A stretch of 33,230 nucleotides of DNA, taken from the NCBI GenBank assembly GCA_013286945.1, contig JABDET010000012.1, positions 1-33,230 of the forward strand. Direction: 5' to 3'. Source of the DNA: Candidatus Melainabacteria bacterium (GTDB lineage Bacteria > Vulcanimicrobiota > JABDET01). The notes under the pieces were generated by a model that ran no database searches, was not told the origin of the DNA, and was given only the letters and a program-made list of their open reading frames with translations. Position numbers and translations under genes: made by a program. Below, one piece after another: positions 18,901 through 25,410 of this stretch. Each line of letters starts with the position of its first letter. Position 1 is the stretch's first letter.

Positions 18901-19932
18901 CCAACCTGAAAAATTGGGGAGCGAAAACGGATCGAAGCCTTTGGTACTGAAGCGGAGTGAGAGCTGTTTACTTTTTTCAATCTTTCCTCCAAACTGCACG
19001 ATTCCGCTTGGAAATTCTAAAGTGCCATCTTGCACAATAAAATTTTGTTTCAAGGCGCGAAACGTCATTCCCAAACTCTTAAACTCTCCAAAACCCGCCA
19101 GTTGGCCCTTGCCTGAATAAAGCTTTCCATGGAGAAATCGTTCGCTTCCATTGGAAGTTAAGAACGAAGAGAGGGTAGCGTTCCCCTTGAACAAACCGGA
19201 ATCGACCGAAAAATCACCGTTAATCCCAAGATCCTCCATCTTGCCCGCCAACGTAAACGTTCCATCAAGGGCACCCTGAAATTCGGGGATGGGGCGAATA
19301 CCAAAAGGATTTACAATTTCAGCGAGAGAGCCCTTTTTCGCTGTACCTTGAAGGTTTATCGCTGCCGGGCCTACACTGCCTGATACTGTGTAACGACCAC
19401 CACCCCGATCGTTAAACGAAAGACTAACGAGGGGATTGGGAGATGAATTGATGATGCTTCCTGCTACCCCGTTTAAGGCAATGCTTTTCCCATTTTCTCC
19501 GGTGTAGAGAAACGTTCCATGCGAAATGGCCACGGGGATTTGCAAACTTGGACCATGCACGCCTTGCAGTTTTGCTAGGAGACGATTGGCTGATTTCTGA
19601 TTCAAGCCGACCGCTGGACTGTCTGCGAGGATTGACTTAATGACGACTTTTCCGCGCAACAGAGGAAGGAATCGCAGCCGAACTAAGATTGAACGTGCAG
19701 AAAGGAATGGCTTCCCCTCATCTTCAAGCTGTACGTTGATGAAAGAAAGATCTCCGGTTAACCCAAGCTTGATGTTTTCTGCATGGACAGGAAAACCAAT
19801 GGCTTTAGTCAGTTGCTCGGAGACCACTTTCGGATCAAGTTTTGCTTCGATTTCATGCCGGACGAGGAAGAAACAAACAATTGCAAAAAGAACCACACCA
19901 CCCCAAAGCCACGGTCGGCGAAGACGCTTCAT
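15988..19932 (-). CDS. AsmA/TamB-like envelope protein
   Basis: A 1314-residue protein with an N-terminal membrane anchor (WLWGGVVLFAIVCFFLV, residues about 8-25) followed by a very long beta-rich periplasmic region. The segment after the anchor (IGFPVHAENIKLGLTGDLSF, then VQLEDEG) matches the AsmA N-terminal pattern. AsmA-like proteins form hydrophobic grooves thought to carry phospholipid between the inner and outer membranes. A module with P-x-LS-x-SGE, L-x-GQ-x-x-x-x-L and LYGPL recurs near residues 604, 774, 947 and 1124, with a weaker copy near 404. A Pro/Ala-rich C-terminus precedes MDILQQILKGQH. AAGGA lies 8 nt before the ATG. It is the distal gene after phhB-thyX, 73 bp below thyX. 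Confidence 0.85.
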   Translation of the reverse strand: MKRLRRPWLWGGVVLFAIVCFFLVRHEIEAKLDPKVVSEQLTKAIGFPVHAENIKLGLTGDLSFINVQLEDEGKPFLSARSILVRLRFLPLLRGKVVIKSILADSPAVGLNQKSANRLLAKLQGVHGPSLQIPVAISHGTFLYTGENGKSIALNGVAGSIINSSPNPLVSLSFNDRGGGRYTVSGSVGPAAINLQGTAKKGSLAEIVNPFGIRPIPEFQGALDGTFTLAGKMEDLGINGDFSVDSGLFKGNATLSSFLTSNGSERFLHGKLYSGKGQLAGFGEFKSLGMTFRALKQNFIVQDGTLEFPSGIVQFGGKIEKSKQLSLRFSTKGFDPFSLPNFSGWGIQGSSGIGEGMVSGTFPNLTMKASAHFPAISMSQSVLKNVRVTVGALLSSQKARLTQFLVQTNGTPLSLKGEIGWDDARNIDLRLSKLNAKELAQLFGLERKLAPIQMILAGRVHYDRKSESWKGTVTAPAGQVVGEKFDRFQGTFSYQQKQPVLFSGTFDMKGRTAVISGDWKNGVGSFKLDADGFPMEQLPFLSNAVRDFRGIVSIHARYLTEKGGQSQVDFSLPKATYKGKPFPAVSGTLSGQGETLRFSPLNFTGLSPALSVSGEYHLDSKAMDFQGKLNGQNPGDLLAAFPGKIPRMSGNLYGPFHVSGVYPNVALDFNGDVRQAHFQGFTLPLGHLVLQGSLPSRFKIDFETNQFSLADFPLVHQFMPSLSGTGTLKVVSNPPAPGMNVSFRLNNTALNGKSLGPMEGSLVYRAPLVRVTHLAVPLTSPPLSVSGGINLEKKSVDLHSTLQGQSIAELAKVTGKTLGKIDGNLYGDVAISGSYPNVKLAFSGEGKNLVFSNMQLGDVTLSLTGTRTPHGYALTARGSHIQASRISALQKALPGISGELAFSAIASGSIVQSLNFELKKASWKGKAFPAFRGTLAWNDPIAKFSRFEIEGLTPPLSAAGEINTQNHQFHFSSNLQGQRVGELMKLMGVAAGNVDARLYGPLTASGTTDQMHVSFSGTGNGLKFNNLSLGSGHLALQGDSDAQKHFALHVTGSGIPAGSVQFLAQNFPGISGNVGFDVHLNTGNPNQATLDFGLSNASSHGRSFPELTGHAVWNAPQLLLSPLSAKLSPPLSVSGEINTQQKSIHLSGNLEGQAIADLLMLTGGASSQVNGRMYGPLVISGPSSSPQADFHGSVTSLEYRGIKIGDGKLDLVVSHSAINGKLVLNRPVSLDTNNSVFGGIIQQIPGIGNVLGNLTTNVILTGVIIRGTPQHPDVTPTFRQGAARATPSANPTPAAKPANQNPVMDILQQILKGQH

Positions 19933-20005
19933 CCGGATCGTCCTTTCTCCGTGATTCTAACCTTCATGATTAGATCATACCCGAATTGAAAGGAAAACAG
20001 CAGTT

Positions 20006-20893
20006 TCAGCTTGATTCAGGGACACTTACGGAAGTGTCCCTGGCTTGGGATTTTTCGCCAAATTTTTCCAAAAATTCGCGCCATTCCCCCTTGCTTAGCA
20101 CGTTACCCTTTTCACTCTCCATGAGCCCCTTCAAACGCTCAAAATCGATGACCGTATCCAGGAGTTCCCACTCTTGACTGGAAAAATTCTTGCCGGTTAA
20201 AATGTAATCTTCGAAGGCTTCCCAGGTGGCGGGAACACGCTCTTTCAAGAGATCCGCAATGGCAAAACCATAAGCGCGAATTTCTTCTTGTGCATGGGCA
20301 TCCATGCGAAGATGGAGAAAATGGAGCAAATTATGAAGGTTAATGCTCCAATAAAATTCGGTATAAAGATTTACCGGAAGAAACACACGAATGAGCTCAC
20401 GCGCTAATCCAAGATCATTCAAATGCGCATAGCAGGCATAAGCCACCTTGCAGATCTCATCCAAGCTCCCAGAAAAAAGGGCTTGAAAGTCTTTGGGAAC
20501 CGCTTCATCACTGGAACCTTGTCGATTTCCTCTGCTTTGAAATTGAATCCGCGTTTCTTCCGGAAAATAAAACTCGTCGCGTGCTTCACTGTAGCGCAAG
20601 CTGTATTCATTGTATGAACAAGCGCGGTGCCTCATCCACTGCCTGGCTACGAACATGGGGCATTTCACATGCCATTTCGTTTGGACCATTTCAAAGGGTG
20701 TGGTGTGGCGATGGCGCATCAGATAACGGATAAGACCCCGATCTTCTCGCACTGATTTTGTCCCCTTGCCATAACTCACGCGAGCGGCCTGAACAATAGA
20801 GCCATCATCCCCCATCATGTCGACAAGACGGATAAACCCTTTATCGAGGACTTGTTTTTCTTGGATTGTTTCGGCGGATGCCTGCTCTAACAC
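20006..20893 (-). CDS. thyX: Flavin-dependent thymidylate synthase
   Basis: ThyX makes dTMP from dUMP using FAD, NADPH and methylenetetrahydrofolate. The signature RHRx7S is present as RHRACSYNEYS (Arg88 to Ser98), and MRHRHTTPFEMV near residues 59-70 is a second conserved block. At 295 residues it is longer than many homologues. Start is GTG at 20893 with GGAGG 7 nt upstream. The last residues (RDTSVSVPESS) come from a GGGACACTT palindrome and look like an acquired tail. It follows the pterin dehydratase gene by 21 bp. Confidence 0.96.
   Translation of the reverse strand: MLEQASAETIQEKQVLDKGFIRLVDMMGDDGSIVQAARVSYGKGTKSVREDRGLIRYLMRHRHTTPFEMVQTKWHVKCPMFVARQWMRHRACSYNEYSLRYSEARDEFYFPEETRIQFQSRGNRQGSSDEAVPKDFQALFSGSLDEICKVAYACYAHLNDLGLARELIRVFLPVNLYTEFYWSINLHNLLHFLHLRMDAHAQEEIRAYGFAIADLLKERVPATWEAFEDYILTGKNFSSQEWELLDTVIDFERLKGLMESEKGNVLSKGEWREFLEKFGEKSQARDTSVSVPESS
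20017..20042. repeat. GGGACACTT palindrome at the thyX 3' end
   Basis: CAGGGACACTT (20017-20027) and AAGTGTCCCTG (20032-20042) form a perfect 11-bp stem with a 4-nt loop, spanning the final thyX codons. On the minus strand it reads GGGACACTTCC, the same core and same Asp-Thr-Ser reading as at the thiE 3' end. On the minus strand a loosely T-rich stretch follows, so it might also promote termination before the AsmA-like gene. Confidence 0.75.
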
Positions 20894-20914
20894 GTCTTGC
20901 CTCCTTCACCTGAG

Positions 20915-21277
20915 CTACTTTTTCACTTTCAAATCTTTGGGAAGCAGTTCAACTTTACTCGCAAAAATGAAGTCGTTTTCGGAAAGGCCTCCAATCGCAT
21001 GAGTGGACAATTCGATCCGAAGTTTTCGGTAGTTCGTCAAGTGCAAGTCCGGATGGTGTGCCTCTTTTTCGGCTAACTCTCCTATTTTCTGAATCAGAGC
21101 AAGAGCGGCTCGAAAATCTTTCATGAAAAAGTCTTTCCAAATCGCCGTGTTATCTTCGTTTGGAAGCCACTCCGGTAGATGTCGAAGATAACGTTCAGCT
21201 TCTTGAGAAGAAAAGGATTTCACCCCTCCTTCGCACGGTTTGCACGATTTTTCTTGAAGTTCACGAATTTCACTCAT
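20915..21277 (-). CDS. phhB: Pterin-4a-carbinolamine dehydratase
   Basis: A 120-residue PCD/DCoH-family protein that dehydrates 4a-hydroxytetrahydropterin. The active-site pattern is complete: EKEAHHPDLHL (His74, His75, Pro76), YRKLRIELSTHAIGGLSENDF (His93). The family commonly recycles the cofactor of phenylalanine hydroxylase, but many bacteria carry it without that enzyme, and none is visible here. The first 20 residues contain CKPCEGG, common in bacterial members. It lies between the methyltransferase and thyX on the same strand. The upstream ribosome binding site is weak. Confidence 0.92.
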   Translation of the reverse strand: MSEIRELQEKSCKPCEGGVKSFSSQEAERYLRHLPEWLPNEDNTAIWKDFFMKDFRAALALIQKIGELAEKEAHHPDLHLTNYRKLRIELSTHAIGGLSENDFIFASKVELLPKDLKVKK

Positions 21278-21328
21278 GGCGACTCAACGAATTAACTTCC
21301 TTACGGCTTCCCTTTACCCTCTTAAAGT

Positions 21329-21388
21329 TAGAGGAATCCAGCGGTTTATCACGTCCGTGTGACCGCTGGATGAATTCGTCCTGAATTC
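21329..21388. repeat. Variable-stem hairpin repeat, copy A
   Basis: Conserved left flank TAGAGGAATCC, stem AGCGGT, loop TTATCACGTCCGTGTG, complementary stem ACCGCT, then right flank GGATGAATTCGTCC and TGAATTC. With the flanking ATCC/GGAT the stem is 10 bp and perfect. It encodes the last ten residues (GRIHPAVTRT) and stop of the methyltransferase on the minus strand. The copy at 23719-23778 has the same flanks and loop but a different, still complementary, stem. Confidence 0.8.
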
Positions 21389-22185
21389 AGCCTCTTCACG
21401 GTCATCTTCAAATATTTCTCTTCTTGATCAATGCCGACATAACGACGACCAAGTGAGTGGGCAACAATTCCTGTGGTTCCGCTCCCTTGAAAGGGATCGA
21501 AAACCAAATCCCCTTCATGGCTGGATGCCAGAAGAATTCGCCTTAAAAGCTCAACGGGTTTTTGAGTGGGATGCTTTCCGTGCCGTTTTTCTTGTCGGGA
21601 AGGGGCCGTAATCTTCCACAGGTCCAAATCAGCCGCTGAGTCTTCATCGGTCCCAACCCAAACATTGCGCATTTGTTTCCCCTCATTAAACGAACGCATG
21701 AGCGCGTCATTGAAGACATGCTTGCTTTTTTTGTTCTTACTCCCCCAGATGAGTCGCTCGGTTGAATGGGTAAAATATCGACAAGAAAGATTGGGGGGCG
21801 CATTCGATTTATACCAAATGACATCATTTAAAAGTTTGTACCCGAGTTGCTGCATGGCAAACCCAATGGAAAATATCGCATGCATCGTCCCGGAAACCCA
21901 CAGGGCCCCATTTGGCTTTAATAGCCGTTGACACTCTTTAAGCCACAACAAATTGAATTGGTGATTTTCTTCCACCGAGCCTGGTACATCCCATTTCCCC
22001 TTGTCAACCAGTGCTCTCTTCCCTGAATGGCAAGTCATGCCACCGTTCGACAGGAAGTAAGGGGGATCCGCGACAATGAGATCAAACTGCTCGTCTTTCA
22101 TTTCCGATAGAATTGCAAGTGCATCACCATGATACAGAACAAACGATTGATCCTCATTGTCGAAGAACGGAGAACGCTTAGGCAC
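21349..22185 (-). CDS. DpnA-like N6-adenine DNA methyltransferase
   Basis: A 278-residue SAM-dependent DNA methyltransferase of beta-type order: catalytic DPPY (residues 40-43, in VADPPYFLSNGG) comes first and the SAM-binding FQGSGTTG lies near the C-terminus. WVSGTMHAIFSIG, SNAPPNLSCRYFTHSTE and KHPTQKPVELLRRI strongly recall M.DpnA/M2.DpnII, which methylates adenine in GATC, including single-stranded DNA; specificity here is inferred from memory. The GTG at 22185 is chosen because it gives the usual N-terminus and overlaps the upstream stop (TAGTG). A longer frame from 22302 would lie inside the neighbour. No restriction endonuclease gene is adjacent, so it looks like an orphan. The final ten residues are repeat-derived. 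Confidence 0.9.
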   Translation of the reverse strand: MPKRSPFFDNEDQSFVLYHGDALAILSEMKDEQFDLIVADPPYFLSNGGMTCHSGKRALVDKGKWDVPGSVEENHQFNLLWLKECQRLLKPNGALWVSGTMHAIFSIGFAMQQLGYKLLNDVIWYKSNAPPNLSCRYFTHSTERLIWGSKNKKSKHVFNDALMRSFNEGKQMRNVWVGTDEDSAADLDLWKITAPSRQEKRHGKHPTQKPVELLRRILLASSHEGDLVFDPFQGSGTTGIVAHSLGRRYVGIDQEEKYLKMTVKRLNSGRIHPAVTRT

Positions 22186-22580
22186 TAGGAAGAGCGGGGC
22201 CAAGAAATCAGCATGTAAATCGCACTCAGACTTAGAAAAGCAAAAAAGGTCTTGAATGCGCCCTTGGTCAGAAAAAGAGCCAATCCCAAGAGAGCAGGGC
22301 ATTCAGAAATGGCAAGAGCCACAACAGAATAAGTAAACGAGGACGATCCGTCAGCACTTCGGCGCCGGTTCATGGCCCAAACCAGCGGAAAAAATAAGAA
22401 AATCGAAAGACCTGCGAAAGCAGTTCGAAGGGTGAGAATGACCTCTTTGGTCATGGTAGGGACAACACCGTGAAATCCTTGTGGCTGCGAGTTAAGGAAA
22501 AAGACGATTCCAAGATCGATAATCAGGGTTCCTAAAAAAACAGAGACAAGAATCCGGATCTTGTCTGCCTGACGTTGCAT
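22185..22580 (-). CDS. Small membrane protein, four predicted helices
   Basis: Unrecognised 131-residue integral membrane protein. Hydrophobic segments lie near residues 9-29, 47-70, 82-104 and 108-125. A glutamate sits inside the third helix in ALAISECPALLGLALF, a feature of several small bacterial membrane families of unknown role. No clear ribosome binding site precedes the ATG at 22580. Its stop shares a base with the GTG of the methyltransferase, suggesting coupled translation, but a functional connection is not obvious. It is divergent from the hydrolase gene at 22646. Confidence 0.7.
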   Translation of the reverse strand: MQRQADKIRILVSVFLGTLIIDLGIVFFLNSQPQGFHGVVPTMTKEVILTLRTAFAGLSIFLFFPLVWAMNRRRSADGSSSFTYSVVALAISECPALLGLALFLTKGAFKTFFAFLSLSAIYMLISWPRSS

Positions 22581-22645
22581 GTGGGTGAGTTCGATCTGTG
22601 GCGGGAGGATCCTTTTCTGCGCATCGGGAAGTCTCGAGAATCATC

Positions 22646-23527
22646 ATGAAGATACAACTTCTTTCGGATGGAACGTTTAAGCTCGATGGTGGGGCGATGC
22701 ATGGGGTTGTTCCACACGCGCTCTGGGAAAAACAAAATCCGACCGATGAAAAAAACCGGATCTTACTTGGTCTCAATTGCCTTTTGGTCGACACGGGCCG
22801 AGAGAAAGTGTTGGTCGAACCGGGGATTGGGATGGGTCATTCCGAAAAGTTTTCCTCAATTTTTTGCATTGACAAGAAACGGACCTTGCTTTCGGAACTT
22901 GCAAACTTAAAGGTGTCTCCCTCCGAAATTTCTTACGTTATTCCAACCCATCTTCATTTTGACCATGCGGGGGGCTTGGTTGATTGGAGCAATGGAAAAC
23001 TTCTTTTTCCAAAAGCACGCATTGTGGTCCAAGAACTCGAGTGGAAAGCAGCCATGAATCCACATCCCAAGAATCAAGCATCCTATCTGCCGGAATTTTT
23101 GGAGCCGCTCAAGAAGGCTACACTGGAACTGATTAATGGCGACAAAGAAATTCTTCCGGGAATCCGCGTTTCCCTGACCGGAGGTCATACCCATGGGCAT
23201 CAAGCCGTCTTCCTCCAAGGAGAAAAAAATCTCGTGGCTTACCCTGGCGATCTGATACCAACGGCTGCCCATGTGAATCCACTCTGGACGATGGCGTATG
23301 ACGTGGAACCCGAACAATCGATTTCGATGAAAAAAGTATTGCTCAAGCAAGGCGTTTTGGAAAAGTGGACCTTTGTCTTGGTGCACGACCCACGTAAACC
23401 GGTGGGTGAAGTTGTCCTGGATGAGAAAGAGCGTTATGAATTTAAAGCTCATCCATCTGAAATGTCATCCGTAGGGACATTTCATCCTGAACGAAGTGAA
23501 GGACTGTCACGGAAATCTACGACCTGA
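22646..23527 (+). CDS. Metallo-beta-lactamase-fold hydrolase
   Basis: A 293-residue MBL-fold enzyme with the zinc motif THLHFDHAGG (HxHxDH at residues 102-107), a later metal His in GGHTHGHQ, and YPGDLIPT carrying the bridging Asp. The opening MKIQLLSDGTFKLDGGAMHG and LNCLLVDTG are typical of the lactonase/YtnP-like quorum-quenching branch, but the substrate cannot be read from sequence. The ATG at 22646 is preferred over an upstream TTG at 22598 because it starts the conserved domain. The last 25 or so residues (from about SVGTFHPERSEGLSRK) come from intergenic-type repeats and are probably not part of the fold. It converges on pyrE. Confidence 0.88.
   Translation: MKIQLLSDGTFKLDGGAMHGVVPHALWEKQNPTDEKNRILLGLNCLLVDTGREKVLVEPGIGMGHSEKFSSIFCIDKKRTLLSELANLKVSPSEISYVIPTHLHFDHAGGLVDWSNGKLLFPKARIVVQELEWKAAMNPHPKNQASYLPEFLEPLKKATLELINGDKEILPGIRVSLTGGHTHGHQAVFLQGEKNLVAYPGDLIPTAAHVNPLWTMAYDVEPEQSISMKKVLLKQGVLEKWTFVLVHDPRKPVGEVVLDEKERYEFKAHPSEMSSVGTFHPERSEGLSRKSTT
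23458..23511. repeat. Hairpin plus GAACGAAGTGAAGGA-type repeat inside the hydrolase 3' end
   Basis: TGAAATGTC (23458-23466) pairs with GACATTTCA (23476-23484). It is followed by TTCATCCTGAACGAAGTGA and AGGA, a sequence type I recall as a widespread bacterial intergenic repeat (TGAGCGAAGYGAAGGA). It is translated here as FHPERSEG. This marks the C-terminus of the hydrolase as repeat-derived. Confidence 0.55.
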
Positions 23528-23718
23528 GCATAGCGGAATCCAGCGGCTGATCACATCCTGTCCGCGGCCGATTACATCCTGTGGCCGCCGGAGGTCGTCA
23601 TCCGTGCCGACACTGGCCGCTGGACAAGTATCCGTAGGACGTCCCCGAAGGGGATGAATTGGGCTGAACATAGCGGAATCCAGCGGCTGATCACATCCTG
23701 TCCGCGGCCGATTACATC
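23524..23718. repeat. Cluster of nested hairpins with a 55-bp direct repeat
   Basis: Positions 23524-23578 recur at 23664-23718 with one mismatch, 140 bp apart. Copy one is completed as a nested structure: outer stem TCCAGCGGC (23539-23547) with GCCGCTGGA (23616-23624), and inside it GCGGCC (23564-23569) with GGCCGC (23583-23588) around GATTACATCCTGT. A further small hairpin (CCCC GAA GGGG) followed by GATGAATT lies near 23643-23660. Copy two is cut off after GATTACATC and joins the hairpin at 23719. The cluster fills the convergent gap between the hydrolase and pyrE. It also contains no plausible gene. Confidence 0.75.
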
Positions 23719-23778
23719 TAGAGGAGTCCCGCGACTGATCACATCGTGTGGTCGCGGGATGAATTTGTCCATAAATTC
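23719..23778. repeat. Variable-stem hairpin repeat, copy B
   Basis: Left flank TAGAGGAGTCC, stem CGCGAC, loop TGATCACATCGTGTG, complementary stem GTCGCG, right flank GGATGAATTTGTCC and ATAAATTC. It lines up with copy A at 21329-21388 across flanks and loop, while five of the six stem bases in each arm differ and pairing is kept. As with copy A, it sits directly at the 3' end of a minus-strand gene: the pyrE TGA lies in its right edge. Confidence 0.8.
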
Positions 23779-24388
23779 ACCAGTCAACAACGGTTGGCTT
23801 CCCTTTGTCCTTGCAAAGAGTGCATGCTTCACCATTAGGAAAATGCAACGTGGGGACCTCAGCAAGCTTCACGAACGGGATATCACCAAAATCAGTTTTT
23901 GCTAGGCTTGGGTCAATAATAACGCCAATGGCTAAGACTTTACCCCCAGCATTTTTCACCAGCTGAATGAGCGATTTCATGGTTCGTCCAGATAAGATTA
24001 AATCATCCACCAAAACACAATTCTCTCCTGGCTTTACCTCATCATACTGCCGAAAGTGAAGGGCCCCATCCCGTCCCCCTTCGGCCCACATGATTTGCTC
24101 GGCCTGAAGGGCTTCACGAACTCCGTAAGCAACCGGGATTCCTCCGGTGCTTGCCCCAACAATGCTCACTTTGGGAAGCCGAGCCGAAATCTGAGGAACC
24201 AAGCGTAAAAGCCTGCTCAAACCCACGGACAGTCTTCGCGCATAATTAAAATAACGCAAGGCCAATGGCATTTGGAAATAATAATTGGTGTGCTCACCCG
24301 TGGGTAGTTTGAAATGCCCTTCTCGAATCGCCTCGGTTTCAGCGAGAACCTGCATCACTTCTGATGGACTAATTAAAACCTGAGTCAA
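23777..24388 (-). CDS. pyrE: Orotate phosphoribosyltransferase
   Basis: A 203-residue type I phosphoribosyltransferase. The PRPP-binding loop is CVLVDDLILSGRTM near residues 124-137. GHFKLPTGEHTNYYFQMPLAL resembles the orotate-binding N-terminus of PyrE, which makes OMP in UMP synthesis. The C-terminus carries CTLCKDKGKP, a short Cys pair found in some PyrE-like proteins. Some such proteins are only annotated by similarity, so the substrate is likely rather than certain. Start is TTG at 24388, supported by AGGAGGGG a few bases upstream. It follows the exported protein gene by 24 bp and probably shares its transcript. Confidence 0.82.
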   Translation of the reverse strand: MTQVLISPSEVMQVLAETEAIREGHFKLPTGEHTNYYFQMPLALRYFNYARRLSVGLSRLLRLVPQISARLPKVSIVGASTGGIPVAYGVREALQAEQIMWAEGGRDGALHFRQYDEVKPGENCVLVDDLILSGRTMKSLIQLVKNAGGKVLAIGVIIDPSLAKTDFGDIPFVKLAEVPTLHFPNGEACTLCKDKGKPTVVDW

Positions 24389-24412
24389 AGCTTCCCCTCC
24401 TAACCATTCACC

Positions 24413-25261
24413 TTATCGGTATTGATCAAGATCACGTTGGACATCGTTAAAGTCTTCTTTGGACAAATCGGTTAATACTTTTCGAGCACAGGCAACATCA
24501 AGCCCATCGGCTTTCCCCTTTTGGACATGGCAAGGTCGAAGATCAGGATACTTCATCAGGACTCCCTGCGCGACTGGATGTGTCCAAGGAAGAAGCCCAT
24601 CCTTGACTTGATCCAGGGCAAGGACTACGTTAATTTGCGACTGCAGATCTTCGACAGCAACCTGAAGATCCGCCTGCAAAGTTCGGGTGCGCGGAAGAGA
24701 CCAAAGCAAGTTCTCTGCTTGTTGAACGATTCCGGCGGTGCTGTCTCTTTTTTGCTTGATCACATCTGGAGGAAGATCGTCTGCCAAAGCTTTTCGAAGC
24801 TCATCAATGGATGAAAGTGCTGCTTGCACGGTCAGGCGAACATTATTGGGGGGACCACTGTTCGTGCCATTCCCTTCTCCCGAAGTTGTATCTGGACCTA
24901 ATTTAGTTGAAGCCTCAGACATGCTGCTGTCCGGACTAGTTGGTGTCGAAGAGGCTGTGCTTGGCTGATTGACTGCTTCTTGATTATTCGCTTGCTCTGT
25001 CATGGCACCCGCAGGGGATCGAAGGGAAACCTTGCGCGAAGAAAGATCAATTGATACCTTCCATCCGGGGAGTTGAGCCAGATCTGAAAGAGAAATAAAA
25101 TACATATTCTTAATGATGTGAATGTGGAGGTTCGAAGGTCGACCATTCACGATGAGCTGCCAAGGGCTAGACGATTGGGTTAATCCGAAGCCCCAACCTG
25201 CAACGAAAACAAAACCGAAAATGAAAACAAAAGCAATGCCTTTTCTAAGATAACCTTTCAC
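24413..25261 (-). CDS. Exported protein with copper-amine-oxidase N-terminal-like stalk domain
   Basis: A 282-residue exported protein of unknown role. Residues about 7-27 form a signal peptide or anchor (GIAFVFIFGFVFVAGWGFGL). Residues about 33-80 (LIVNGRPSNLHIHIIKNMYF, then LSDLAQLPGWKVSID) look like the small Cu-amine-oxidase-N1-type domain, a cell-surface module that usually has no oxidase activity. A Ser/Thr/Pro/Asn-rich linker (about 85-140) follows, then a helical C-terminal domain with two Cys in RPCHVQKGKADGLDVACARK that could form a disulphide. Start is GTG at 25261 with GGAGG 9 nt upstream. It lies just after the globin terminator, so its promoter should be within 25262-25364. Confidence 0.75.
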   Translation of the reverse strand: MKGYLRKGIAFVFIFGFVFVAGWGFGLTQSSSPWQLIVNGRPSNLHIHIIKNMYFISLSDLAQLPGWKVSIDLSSRKVSLRSPAGAMTEQANNQEAVNQPSTASSTPTSPDSSMSEASTKLGPDTTSGEGNGTNSGPPNNVRLTVQAALSSIDELRKALADDLPPDVIKQKRDSTAGIVQQAENLLWSLPRTRTLQADLQVAVEDLQSQINVVLALDQVKDGLLPWTHPVAQGVLMKYPDLRPCHVQKGKADGLDVACARKVLTDLSKEDFNDVQRDLDQYR

Positions 25262-25364
25262 GAAGAACGTCCTCCTTAATGACTTAGACCATTGAAGTTA
25301 TGCGCTAAAAGGGATTTTTCCTCCTGTGGCTTGAGCCCCAGCAATCAATCGGCTTACGAAAATG

Positions 25365-25402
25365 AAAAGCAGGTGGAAAAGATAGTTCTTTTTTCCACCT
25401 GC
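25365..25402 (-). terminator. Rho-independent terminator after the globin gene
   Basis: On the minus strand GCAGGTGGAAAA (25402-25391) pairs perfectly with TTTTCCACCTGC (25380-25369) around a 10-nt loop and is followed by TTTTCATTTTC. This 12-bp stem with a T-run lies about 50 bp after the globin stop. Confidence 0.85.
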
Positions 25403-25410
25403 ACTTTACA

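Noticed and set aside
21329-21388. Integron attC site
   Set aside because: The hairpin has complementary arms with a conserved outside, but no GTTRRRY core, no unpaired extrahelical base pattern I can recognise, and no integrase.
22598-22645. Extended N-terminus for the MBL-fold hydrolase from TTG
   Set aside because: The extra 16 residues are not family-like, and ATG at 22646 begins exactly at the conserved domain.
23524-23778. CRISPR array
   Set aside because: Only two direct copies 140 bp apart plus hairpins of different stems; no regular repeat-spacer alternation and no cas genes.
23572-23905. Short open frames across the hairpin cluster on both strands
   Set aside because: They are translations of palindromic repeats, start without ribosome binding sites and run into pyrE antisense.
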